A stretch of DNA of 64,000 nucleotides, from the NCBI RefSeq assembly GCF_030247185.1, contig NC_080572.1, forward strand, positions 98,629,198 to 98,693,197. Direction: 5' to 3'. This document shows positions 23,879 to 37,682 of this stretch, in pieces. Position 1 is the stretch's first letter; the number at the start of each line of letters is the position of its first letter. Made by a program: the position numbers and the translations under genes. The DNA comes from Malaya genurostris (Eukaryota > Arthropoda > Insecta > Diptera > Culicidae). Below the pieces are notes generated by a model. That model was not told where the DNA came from. It worked only from the letters and a program-made list of their open reading frames with translations, and did no database searches.

Positions 23879-25222
23879 CGAAGGATACAATCGCTGAAAG
23901 AAGGGGCCATTTTACAGTCAACTGTTTCAAAAACGTCTCAGCTACGGGTACAAAGGTCATCAAAATACCTTTCAAGGGGTCAGAGATATTGAAAGTTTTA
24001 AAAATCCAGTCCACTATATCAGAGAATTTAATAAATCCAGCATTTGGTTGATTCTTTGACTGGTCTTTAGGGGCAATTGAGTTTTTGTTTGTCTTAGGAA
24101 GTGTTGGAAACTCCTTATCAGATCTCAGTTTTTCTAGATCAGGAGCTATTCTTTGCTTCGGTGTTTTACTAACACTACCATTAGCTGTTACTTTTGGAGG
24201 CCCCTCAAGGGCCACCTTCGAACCCTTACTAGGTAGCTTATGAGAGGAAATATTTCTCCTTTTCCTGTTGCTACGAGGGATGGCCGAAGATGTGCCTTCG
24301 AGAGGGTCGTCTGAATCGCACTCGTCTGTTGACAAGCAAGCATAGGGATTTGCAGATGGGCTTGGTGGTGTAGCACTCTTTAGCATTTCTGCAAATGTGC
24401 GCTTGGAGCGTTCCCTCAAAGAGTGCTTTAGCTTATCTCCACGCAATTTGTAGGTGGGACATGCTGAGAGATCATGCGGACCCTCACTGCAGTAGAGACA
24501 CTTTTCAATGTCTCTTCCGCAAGAGCCATCCGCATGACGCTCTCCACACTTCGAACACGGGGCCGATTCGCACAATGGGAGGCTGTGTGTCCTAATTGCT
24601 GGCAATTAGTACAGTTCATAACCCGCGGCACGAAGAGACGTACGGGTAGACGAACCCTGTCCAGAAGGACATAATTTGGCAAAGCCGAACCAGCGAAGGT
24701 CACACGATACGAGTTCGATTGAGGATAAGATTTTGACCCATCCTCGGCGATCGATACTGAATGCAAGCGTTTGCAATCCAGTATCTTCAGATTCTTGAGT
24801 AAGGGGTTTTTGAAACCGCCAACCCCGTGCTCAAGAATATCTGCGCAAGTCAAACCTGCATCTGTGACCACGCCGTCTATTTCGACTTCGCGGGCTGGTA
24901 CATATACGCGATAATCCCGCGTAAAGAGCTCATTTCGAACGATCTCATTAGCCTGCTTTAAGCTGGTCAACGAGACCCTGAGTTTGTCGGAGCGCATTTT
25001 TACTATTTGTGTGATAGTCGGGTAATGTGACGTCAGGTTCTTATTTAATGTCAATAAATTCAATGCTTTATCTTTAGATTTGGCCCGGAAGTACACCACA
25101 TATGGACCGGTCGATAGCGAGGGTTCATCGGAATATTCCTTAATCCGGGGGGTTTTATTACTGTCAACAACAGGCGGATTAGGATCTGTCTTCATTTCTT
25201 CGTCTGGAGGGGGAGGACTCAT
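23871..25222 (-). pseudogene. I-clade LINE ORF1 (gag-like, zinc knuckles), one frameshift
   Basis: This is a nucleic-acid-binding protein of the LINE ribonucleoprotein. It starts with ATG at 25222 (MSPPPPDEEMKTD). A gag core (TGPYVVYFRAKSKDKALNLL, about residues 38-57) is followed by CCHC knuckles. The first (CTNCQQLGHTASHC) is in the first frame. The second and third (CSKCGERHADGSC and CLYCSEGPHDLSAC) are in a second frame. The switch lies near 24560-24575. The C-terminal tail is basic and Ser/Thr-rich. Its stop overlaps the ORF2 start (ATGGCTAA), a typical compact LINE arrangement. Confidence 0.88.
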
Positions 25223-25578
25223 TGTGCTTACTGTAGCACGAGGTTATATTTAGGCAAGTGGTAAATTATAAGAGGGATGCAACAATAAACTGTAATAAGT
25301 AATAAGAATAAAGAAAAAGGCAATACTTAGCTTGTTGTACAAATGCAAGGAACGGTCGCCAAGACCTGCTCTTGGTCGATTGCCACTTTAATTGATGCCA
25401 AAAAACCTCTACGAGGAAAAGCACAAAGCACCAGCTAACGGTTCGGTGCGAAGGTGCAAAAAACCTCACCGAGGAAAAGGCACAAATAAACTGTTTATAG
25501 TTTGTATGGACTAACGGTATCACTTCACTTCAATGTTCGATCACAATCGACACAGGGAACAATGGCCGCTTGTTTATA

Positions 25579-26778
25579 CACCCTCATTCTTGTTTACGTC
25601 CGTATCCGCAATACGACGAACGGGTACTTTCGAACGAATACGAATAAGCCATTCTTGTTTTCACTCGAATGAATTCGAACGCGACTCGTTTGCCACAAAA
25701 TATTCAAATATCAGTAAACTTTTTAAAATAAATGCTAAGCCTTGATGTAATCAGTCCAATTCATGTGATTAACCATATGCGAAACGTTATGTATGCCATT
25801 TTAGTTTCAAACGAAACGTGTATTCGAACATCATTCGTACGAACGAAATGTCCCATTCCCGTTTACGGACGAATAGACGAAATGCCGTGGTTTCGATTCG
25901 TCAGTTTAATGTTGCGAATCAACCGTTCGAACACATTGAAAAAAGTTTAACCGATCTCTAACAAAATTATTTTCGAATCTAAAGGTGATTTTTAATCAAA
26001 TCATAAATTTGTGTTTTGCATAAATAATTTAGAAAGCAAAGCAGTATAGTAAAATGCTGTTTTTTTTCTGGGGAGCCTTTGAATATATGCGAGGTTCAAA
26101 GTTTTTATGCATCAATTTTGCATCTATTAAGTACTTTATGGAAAATACGCCATGGGTAAACATGCTTTATTTTATATTAAATGCATGATTTTACCAATGA
26201 AATAAATATGTAGGCTATCGAAAACATGACAAAATTGCAAGAAAAATGCAACATATTTTTCGCAGATACTACTGATCGGACTGCTATTTCAAATGCTTTT
26301 TTTTTACTTTGCACGAAGTTTAATTTGAAAATTTTATTTACCGACTTGTATAAAATTGGTCCTGAGTACGATACTTATTTATTATGTAGCATTCGTCACT
26401 TCCTTGATGCTTGCAATCTTCCTTAAAAAAAACTACCTGCGCTTTTGCACAGGAATCGCGTACGTACACGTTCGAGTGAAAACAAGAATGGCTTGTTCGC
26501 ATTCGTTCGAAAGCATGTGTTCGTCGTATGGTCGATACGGACGTAAGCAAACATGATGATACAAAATCAGTGAAAAAAACAAGTCAAATAACAAATGATA
26601 TCAAAGATTTTTATTTACAACTCAAATCTGTACCAGAACTGATAGTTTAAAGTTGGATGGGCGTTGTTTTTATGCATGTACGATGTTTAAAAGTGTGATT
26701 GATTCGAACGTAAACGGGAATACGAATTTGCTATACTTTCGAACGTATCGCATACGGCCGTAAACAAGAATGAGGGTG
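25579..26778. mobile_element. Long-TIR DNA element (CACCCTCA family), copy 2, 1,200 bp, inserted in LINE 5'UTR
   Basis: The ends are CACCCTCATTCTTGTTTACG on both sides (inverted), with a 3-bp duplication ATA at 25576-25578 and 26779-26781. As in copy 1 (14801-15536), an internal inverted copy of the end lies at about 26455-26560. It interrupts the 5'UTR of the I-clade LINE, so it is younger than that insertion. No transposase is visible. Confidence 0.82.
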
Positions 26779-27034
26779 ATAATCCGCACACTTGGCCTTG
26801 ATCGGCGGAACAATAACCGGCTAACGGTACCGTTTCGATCGACCGCTCACAATAAGGCACTGTTCTATTATATAACGCGAAAAAAAACCTCTCAGAGGAA
26901 AAAGCACTATTGTCTATCACGCAATATCGTCCGACCACTTTATCACACACACAACTGGTTTTCAATGCTTTCGCAGTAAATCCAAATCACGTCTGTTCGC
27001 TCGGAAGGTTGAAACGGCAATGATTCTGTAGGTT

Positions 27035-27996
27035 ATACTAGTTAAAGAACGTTGTCGATCCACATTTCGAACAATTCACGTTATGGTAATTTTCACTGCT
27101 TTGCGGTTCACCGCGTTTAATATGTCTATCGATTCGGAAAGAAACTGGAAAGTAATCTGAACTGAGATCACTGATTGATATCTGTCTAATCGACACTGAG
27201 CACAAGTGCGCTTTTCTTTTTGTGCGGTGTTCGACGGCTGCAGTTCCTCAGTTTCTGAAACTTACACGACAATGTATCACTCCAGTGAAATGCCCTCACT
27301 ACCTGTGATTCGTGGGAAATCTGTGGGCACATAGAATCACATGTTAAATGAATCGATTTGAGAAGACAACCAATAATTTCGGACATTCATTGCAAACAGA
27401 ATGCATAGGATTTTTATTGAATTTGATTCACGTACATATATTAGTATAGTCGATCAGTTGTGTATGGTTGAAAGGTTTCACTAACTATTATAGCACATTG
27501 TTATTATTGTAATATTAAACCAATAGTAATAATTCAAATATTTGCAAAACTAGACTCAGTTTAAAATCTTGAAGGCACTTAAATTATTTGACAAAGTTTT
27601 TAGGCTGTTCGTTTCATTCTCATGACACACCAGATTACAAATTCATAGAAGTTCTACTTTGCTGAATGTGAAACTACATTGCTTGTTATTATAAAAGAGG
27701 AATGATACACATAACAGTATAAATAAAAGAGGTATAACATTTATAAATTATATTTTAGTAGAGTACGAGCAGTCACATCAATGGCAAATAAATATTGACT
27801 AAAACACAAAATACGAATGGTTAAAAAAGAATACTTAAGAAATAAAGTATGAATAACAATAAATGGATTGTGCCCTTCTCTATCCACAACAGCCCTGTAT
27901 GATAATTTGGACAAAAGAAAACCATTGACAAAATCAATGCATATATAATACGTTCAAATGTTCCTTTTGTAAATCTTACATTTGCCAGTTTATCAC
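27035..27996. other. Intergenic region 3' of Shark with one dispersed repeat
   Basis: 27203-27330 matches, in diverged form, 37530-37650 (shared GCGCTTTTCTTTTT and TATCACTCCAGTGAAATGCC). The rest is AT-rich and probably includes the Shark 3'UTR. No gene was recognised. Confidence 0.5.
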
Positions 27997-30900
27997 TTAC
28001 TGATTAGCATTGATTTCTCTTCCACTTTGAACCAGTTCCTGAATATTCTGGTACTCTATATCATCGGTAAAGAAGCGGGTAAGAAATTTAAATGTAGGCC
28101 TATTTTTTGGATTATAATTCCAGCAACTTTTCACAATAGTGAACACCTTATTCGGGCAAAGCTCCGGCTGCGATAGACGTTGGTTATTCTCAATCAGCTT
28201 GATAACATCGACCCCCTTCATATCGTGATAGGGCGGTTGACCCAGAGAATACATTTCCCACATTGTGACACCGAAAGACCACACGTCACTGGCATGGGAA
28301 AAGGTGCCGTAGTTGAAACTTTCCGGAGCGTACCTGGTTTTGAAAATAAAAACACTTGTTGAGAATTGGCTAATGACCAAATATTGCATATACACACCAT
28401 TTGATTGGCCACTTGCCACCTTGACTGGCTCGGTAATAATCGTCTCCCGCACCGATGGCACGCGATAGTCCAAAGTCGGATATTTTGGCTTGATAGCGAG
28501 AAGCAAGTAAAATGTTTCTTGCCGCCAGATCCCGGTGTACGAAGTGATGCTGTTCAAGGTATTGCATGCCTGTATAAAAAATTGATTCAATAAAATGTTA
28601 CTGCTGCCGGCAATTTTTCTAGCAAATACTAACCACAAGCGATCTGCGCTGCCCAGATGATCAGTTCATGCTTCGGGTTGAGGGTCGTCTTGTTAGCAAT
28701 GATATAATCCAACATCGATCCTAGTGGCACCAATTCCTCGATCATCATCAGCGGTGGACCTTTGCAGATTCCAATAAGTTTTACAATGCAGTGATGTCTC
28801 AGTCGTATCATAACGCTAGCTTCGCGTAAAAAGTCTGCCCGGTTGCGCTTCCCTTGACTCTCGACAAGTTGTTTAATAGCAATTGGCGTGAATTCCCCAG
28901 GATCTTCTGAACCTGGCATAATTTGATCCGTGCCTGGCTCTAATTGAAACGGCATCAATGATCCCTGATACACGTAACCGAACTCGCCGCGGCCTAGCAC
29001 TTTTTGTGTCAAAATGTACTGCTTGGGAATGAAATAATTTGGCCGGTTAGATACACTTCGAGATAGTTTCATTTGCTGTTGCTCGTCTTCATCTTGCTGT
29101 TGTTGAATGATGGACAGAAATTCGGAGTCACCACTTTGAACACTGTCGCGACTCATCGTGGATATAGTAGAGTCTAAGCGCTCAAAGGGACCGCCCTGTC
29201 GGAATAAGTTAGGACTTGTTGGGGTTGTACATTCCTCCATCGATAGGCTACTGAAGACGGGAACATTTCGAGTTGGAATATAGTTGGTAGTGGTGCTAAC
29301 TGGTGGTGGCAAGGCTGGCTTCATAAGAGGCATGCTACTGTTTGTTGACACAATCTGAGAAACAAAAAACTCCTTAAAGTTAAATTTTATTTCCATTATC
29401 TATAATTTACCTGCGGAAGATTTGGCGCGGGTACCGTTGGAGGAACATCGATGAAGTATATTTCCTCGGTACTATTGTCCAATTGCTGTTCAGTAAAAAT
29501 ATTTTTATCACTTTCTGTAAAATAGTCGGTCGCTGCCGGGGTATCGTCGATACCGGTTGCTTCGGATGACCGACGTGGACCGAGGACACCGTGTAGAGGG
29601 GATCCGTTATTGTTAATACTGTCCACGAAATGGCTGGAAGGAGCAGGGGGTTCGCCAATATCAATATCCACGATGGCACAATTGTTGCTCGGTGTGTTGT
29701 ACAGTTCGCCTGATGTATCCAGCGGTTTTGCAGATGGTAGTGAAAACACTGATGTAAATTGGAGCTGTTTAAAGCACTTTGATGCGCTGACCTCTTCAAT
29801 CAAGCTGTTTCTGTTGAGCTGACTATCCGGATCTGTGGGAGGTATCGGTTTCATCTTATTTTTTCGAAAACTCTTCATACCATCTATTATGATGTTCTTT
29901 TTCTTTTTCAATGTTGAACTACTCGGTTTCGATTTACTCTCGTCAATGTTTGGCGATGTCTTTGGAGAGGAAACTCGCTCAGGACTATGCTCGAAGAGAC
30001 CAACTTTGTTCATTTGCTGTAGCATGATTTCATTTGGAACTGATAAGTTGCGCACCGGGACTGGCGGGTGTTGCAATTTCGTTAGACTGTTGTCACTCGA
30101 TTTACGGGTAAAAGAGGTAGTCCCATTACTGGCCAAAATTGATCGTGCTGATGGTGGTGACACGGATTCTGCAATGTGGATTGCTTGACGTTTCATTTTA
30201 GGAATAGTCGAAAACAATGGAATTGGTGGCTTAGGTTTTGGAGGCACCGGATATTTCAGATTGATTTGGAGACCATCAGAGAATCGACTGTAGTGTTCTA
30301 TAAGGTTTTCCAAAGACACCAAGTAAGGGCCATCATCAATGAAGAGATAGCTCTGTTTTCTTTGAATTATAAAATGTTTTGCTTCGCCATCAAAAAGTAG
30401 TGTCAATACATCTACACCGTGCTTTGTAGAATATCGTACCAAATATACTCCGGATGCATCATCGATATGTTTTTCTTCTAATTTCACCTCATTTTCTTTG
30501 TTCTCATATCCAGAGCAATGAGGTACTAGTTTTTGTGCATGTTCCTTCAAACACTCAACGGCCACCTGTCGGTCAAGCGTTCCATGATACCATTGACTTC
30601 GGTGAGTCGTTGGAAGCGGAGGATCATAATTGTTCAGATAGTCGACGGTTGAAAAATGGCCGTTGTCTTTTGCCAAATCTACAGGTAGCTCTCCGTAACT
30701 GGATCGAGGCATATGGGGAACATGGTTGAATAGTAGTTCTTTAACAGCGTCCAGATTACCATTCGCAGCTGCCTCATGAAGCGGCACCCATCCCGTATCT
30801 TTGTTTCGAGCTTGAGGATTGGCACCAGCGTTAATTAGCAAGCGTACCATTTCGATGTCACCGTTTTTACGACATGCATACTGAAAATAAAAAAAAAGTT

Positions 30901-31912
30901 TTCACTATCATGTTCTGTTATGTACTTTTAGTAAACTAACATGCAACGGGGTGTTTCCCTGTGCATCTCTGTTATTGATGTTGGAGCCCCTTTCGATCAA
31001 TTTCTCCAGAATTCTTGCTTCAGCATGCAAACATGCCAAATGCACAGCAGTTTGTCCGTCTTGATTTTTCGAATCAATGTTCCTGTACCCACATTTCAAT
31101 AATTCGGATACGATCGTGTAGTTGCATTCTTTCGTTGCTCGGTGTAGCAGGTTAGTCGTTCCGTGGCTCCGCACATCGTTTGGCGGTGGAGAACATCGAC
31201 AAATAGCTTGCAAACGGGTTACTAATCCGTGAGCCGATTCCCTGTAATGCTCGATTAGCGAATCTAGACCGTGAATTGGTGTGTGGTCATCGATTGAGAA
31301 AAATGCATCGTCTCCGTGACGTCGTATCTGGTAATGAACGACTTCGTTTTGGAACAACACCGAAAGTACAAAATCTCCATCGGAAGAACTACTTTCCCGC
31401 ACCATAAAAACTCCATCGCCTCCTTCTACAAGAACAAAATAAGCAGGCAGAGAAATGTATATATTATATATCCTTATGATTAAGCAAAAATTATTAAACA
31501 TGATGAAATGCGTTGTTGCTAATCAGAATTGGGTCACAAATGCAGCTTTTAAAATGTTTACTATGCACACTTCAACCACAGTGAGTAGTGCTGAAACCAG
31601 CAAAATTGCTATTGCGATTATTGTTCTGATTGGTAATAACCATAAATAGTTCAGTTTACCGCACACACCTGATATATGAAAACATAATTAATGTTAACTG
31701 AAATTCATACTTTCCTATATAAAAAATGAATATGGGCAATGTGTGACTGCATTTTATGAGTAGAAAATGTAATGCTTTGTAGGACACAATCCCGATCGTT
31801 ACATTTATTGTAGGAAGTGATTCTCATAGAGCTTACCTTGACGAAGTATTTCCTCTGCCCGTTCTCGGGACACTTTTCCGTGAAACCAGCAAAGGTTCTC
31901 TTCCCGATTCAT
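27997..31912 (-). CDS. Shark: Shark-type non-receptor tyrosine kinase (SH2-ankyrin-SH2-kinase)
   Basis: There are six exons (minus strand): 31912-31837, 31425-30941, 30880-29411, 29354-28634, 28569-28398 and 28333-27997. All introns are GT-AG with matching phases, giving 1,086 codons plus stop. The N-terminal SH2 is at residues 9-95 (WFHGKVSRE; phosphotyrosine-binding Arg35 in FMVRES). Ankyrin repeats are at about 112-275. The second SH2 is at about 284-391 (WYHGTLDRQ; Arg336 in YLVRY). A long Ser/Pro linker is followed by the kinase domain: GRGEFG at 798-803, Lys838 in AIKQ, HRDLAARN with Asp931, DFG at 949-951, and YAPE. Drosophila Shark is a cytoplasmic kinase that acts downstream of Draper in glial engulfment and in dorsal closure. 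The domain order is unique to this family. It is slightly longer than the fly protein because of the linker. The start ATG is directly before NREENLCW. Confidence 0.96.
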
Positions 31913-34950
<3,038 letters not shown>

Positions 34951-35329
34951 TGATGGTGGATTCACTTAACTAAAACCCTATACTATTACAAAGCGCATAA
35001 ATTGTTAGTGAATGAGAAAATGACGATTAGTTAATTTTTCATAATACATGATTATACCCTTTTCAGAAATCCTTATTTGACTAACGATTTTTCATTTCTA
35101 TTATTTATTTGATTTAGTTATGACCATTAAGAAATCTTAGGCGATGTTGTGATTTTTGCTGTAGGAGAAATTGTAAATCTACGTACAAGCTTATTAATTT
35201 TATAAACAGTAAATCGATTCAATAGAAGATTGCATCGCATGGTCGGATTCTACTTATAATACTTTGGGACATTAGATATAATGATTCTGTACAAAGGAGT
35301 ATTTGCAACTCATTTATACCAATGACATC

Positions 35330-35560
35330 AGATACTATGGTCTTTTTTATGCGGTCTTTTGTTATGCGGTTTTTCTATGCGACTTTTTTTATGCGAATTT
35401 TCAGAGTTATGCGTTTTTTATGAGAAGTTTCAGAGTTATGTGGTTTCCCTTCTGCGGTTTTTTTAAAGCGAAGTTTCAGAGTTATGCGGTTTTTTATGCG
35501 AATTTTCCGAGTTATGCGGTTTTTTATGCTTTTTTTTATGCGGTACGTAAACTCGCATAA
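35330..35560 (+). repeat. Minisatellite of about 30-bp units
   Basis: It contains repeated variants of GAGTTATGCGGTTTTTTATGCGAATTTTC. Units differ by small substitutions and length changes. It is non-coding in both strands apart from chance frames. Confidence 0.8.
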
Positions 35561-35583
35561 AAAAGACTTCAGTATATTATTAA

Positions 35584-35800
35584 GATATCCAGCTCTCACA
35601 TTTTACGAACGAGTAGTAAGTGACATATTTTTTTGCGAGCGTTGCTCACTCAAGCGAGTACGCATAGAATCTCGCACATACAAGTAGGTGAGAGAAATGT
35701 TGACTTCGTGTCTGCCAAAATAGCAGCACTGTGCACTCATACGTTTGACATCATATGTTAAATGAGATGTCGTGCAATGGCGTAGCTGAACTGAAGGTAG
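35584..35800 (+). repeat. Dispersed repeat, copy 2
   Basis: Diverged partner of 32792-33005. It starts GATATCCAGCTCTCACAT and contains CCAAAATAGCAGCACTGTGC. Confidence 0.7.
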
Positions 35801-36114
35801 TCTGAATTCCTTCTATGTTTTCTTTCAAAGCAAGATTTTCATCAAACATTTCCCCACAATATATTGCTGGTTCAGACTATGTCAATTGGGTTACATAATT
35901 ATGGTTCAGTTTAATTTAATGGTAACTAATGGGCTTTCAATTGTGTTTTTATATAAGTTGATGAGATCTTGAATTGTATCCATTCACAAACCACCGTTTC
36001 GTTCGTAAATGGAGATTCCAGTGAGCATGACCCCGTCATGAATATTCGCCAACGCCATATGGAAGACCCTCATGCAATATTCAATTCACCGTCCACTGCC
36101 GATCGCAATGACAA

Positions 36115-36236
36115 TACATAATGATACTATTCTAGTTTTAAGTTAGTCGTAATTAAGATTAGTAAATACCCTTGGCATCTTAGAGCTTAAGCAGTGTGCC
36201 TTAAAATTATATTATAATATTGAATAAAAAAAAAGC
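36115..36236 (+). mobile_element. 5'-truncated 3' tail of an I-clade LINE
   Basis: TCTAGTTTTAAGTT, CCCTTGGCATCTTAGAGC and TTAAGCAGTGTGCCTTAA match the 3'UTR of the LINE at 19571-27022 (there on the minus strand). It ends in AATAAAAAAAAA. Only the last about 120 bp are present. Confidence 0.8.
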
Positions 36237-36264
36237 CAGTTGTCAGGTCTTGTCCTAGATAACT

Positions 36265-36350
36265 GCTAGAAGGAGAATATCACACATATGACAGCTGGCT
36301 TGTAAGACCGGTGCCCTATGCATTGAACCGCCAACCCGGGAATACTTAGA
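36265..36350 (-). repeat. tRNA-derived SINE head (Feilai-like)
   Basis: On the minus strand the text GGCGGTTCAATGCATAGGGC is followed by ACCGGTCTTACAAGCCAGCT. This gives a D-arm/box A-like stretch and an anticodon-arm-like stem. It resembles the head of abundant mosquito tRNA-SINEs. The box B region is degenerate and it is not a functional tRNA. Confidence 0.6.
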
Positions 36351-36599
36351 TACTTTCTCATGCATGCCATTAATCCTCCCAACACCGATTGAAGCAGAAC
36401 TGCTACTGAATGAAATGCGAAGTGTAAAGCAACGATCGGAACCGTTCATCGTGCTAGAGGAATCAGGTAGATGACATTATTATGGCATGTTGTGATTGTT
36501 TCGGGAGGACAAAGGTCGATTCAAACCAAGTTTTCAATGGTATGCTATTGAATAATGAAACGATGATGGTTGTTAGATTATCATCCCTATTCTGTGTTT

Positions 36600-36744
36600 C
36601 GATCGAATCGGATTACTTCGATCGAATGTGAAAATTTGCATTCTGTAACTCGATCAAGTGATGCTTTTGTATGAAAAACTCGAGCTCGATCGAGATCGAT
36701 AGAATGCAAAATTTCCCATTCGATCGAAATAATCCGATTCGAAC
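36600..36744. mobile_element. Fold-back element with about 55-bp inverted arms
   Basis: The left arm CGATCGAATCGGATTACTTC... is repeated inverted at the right (TAATCCGATTCGAACG). Most of its 145 bp would form one hairpin. CGATCGA words occur throughout. No target duplication was identified. Confidence 0.75.
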
Positions 36745-37127
36745 GTATATTGTGTATATCAATCCATTATCAAATGACTGAGTTATTATCGTTCAAAATT
36801 ATGACAGAAATAGGTTACGGGGCTAGTTTTGCATTGAAAATTGACACCCGGGCCCGTATCGTGAAGAGAAAGGCATTTTGACATTTTTTGACACAAAAAT
36901 AATAAATGTGACGAAGCACCTTTCGAGAACCATTTCCGATCACTTGAGAGACATGAATAAATCTCAAAGGGTTGGTAAATAGGGAAAGTTATAGTACTAC
37001 GAGCTTCTTAAACCCGGCAAAACAGATTCCGCCAGCTATCATAAAATCATGATCAATTTCAACAATGCATTAGTCTAACAACGACCAGAATGGGCTCTAA
37101 GACACACCAAGGCATTCTACAGCGTTC
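36745..37127. other. Intergenic, nothing recognised
   Basis: AT-rich single-copy-looking DNA without coding or repeat signals that could be supported. Confidence 0.4.
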
Positions 37128-37130
37128 TAA

Positions 37131-37407
37131 TACCGTTTTCGTTTTTGAAACCTACACGCGGTCGACTCTGACTCCGAGTAAAACGAACACGTGGTACGCG
37201 CCCTAAACAACTACTCATAGAAAAAAGAAAAAATATACAAACTCGCATGGATGTCGTGGTGCGACTTGTGAAAATTTTCAGATCAAAACTACGCGATTGG
37301 AGTCCGATCTAGAGCGACCCCAGGTTGCTAAAACAAACATCTCAAAATTCGTTTGGACGATTCTGTGTCAGCTCTCGAGCTGCTCTGATCAATAAACGAA
37401 AACGGTA
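37131..37407. mobile_element. MITE with TAA target duplication (PIF/Harbinger-like), 277 bp
   Basis: The perfect 14-bp terminal inverted repeat is TACCGTTTTCGTTT. The flanking TAA is duplicated at 37128-37130 and 37408-37410. A 3-bp TAA-type duplication is typical of PIF/Harbinger elements. It is non-coding. Confidence 0.8.
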
Positions 37408-37529
37408 TAAGAATCCTTCCCACAGAGAAGTCCATCTCCTCTGTGTGACGAAGAGCAAGTATAATTTCTCCCCTCGCACTGACAACGTCACCGAGAGCTC
37501 TTCTCATTCACACATATACACCACTGTGA

Positions 37530-37682
37530 TATGTTCGACACTGAGAAGAAGGGCGCTTTTCTTTTTATGTGATTTCCGTTTCTTGCATCCCCTGTGTAGA
37601 CAAGAATCTTACACCAGCGTGTATCACTCTGGTGAAATGCCATCACTGGTGCCCCATGCATTGAACCGTCAGCCCGGGACAA
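37530..37682 (-). repeat. Dispersed repeat joined to a SINE-like head
   Basis: 37530-37650 is related to 27203-27330. 37650-37680 on the minus strand reads GACGGTTCAATGCATGGGGC, the same box A-like stretch as at 36340-36320. Confidence 0.55.

Larger units (their letters stand above)
19571..27022 (-). mobile_element. I-clade non-LTR retrotransposon, essentially full length, with 12-bp TSD
   Basis: A 12-bp duplication ATTCTGTAGGTT flanks the element at 19559-19570 and 27023-27034. On the minus strand it starts CATTGCCGTTTCAACC at 27022. It has a 5'UTR with hairpin motifs (CCTCNNNGAGG at about 25410, 25465 and 26890), ORF1 (25222-23871), ORF2 (23878-20198) and a 3'UTR ending in a poly(A) tail at 19571-19579. 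ORF2 carries endonuclease, RT and RNase H, the domain set of the I clade. The 5'UTR is split by a 1.2-kb DNA element (25579-26778), leaving about 6.25 kb of LINE. It is inactive in its present form because both ORFs are frameshifted. Confidence 0.93.

Noticed and set aside
36265..36350. Functional tRNA gene
   Set aside because: Box A-like and anticodon-arm-like text is present, but box B and the acceptor stem do not form a cloverleaf; it is better explained as a SINE head.
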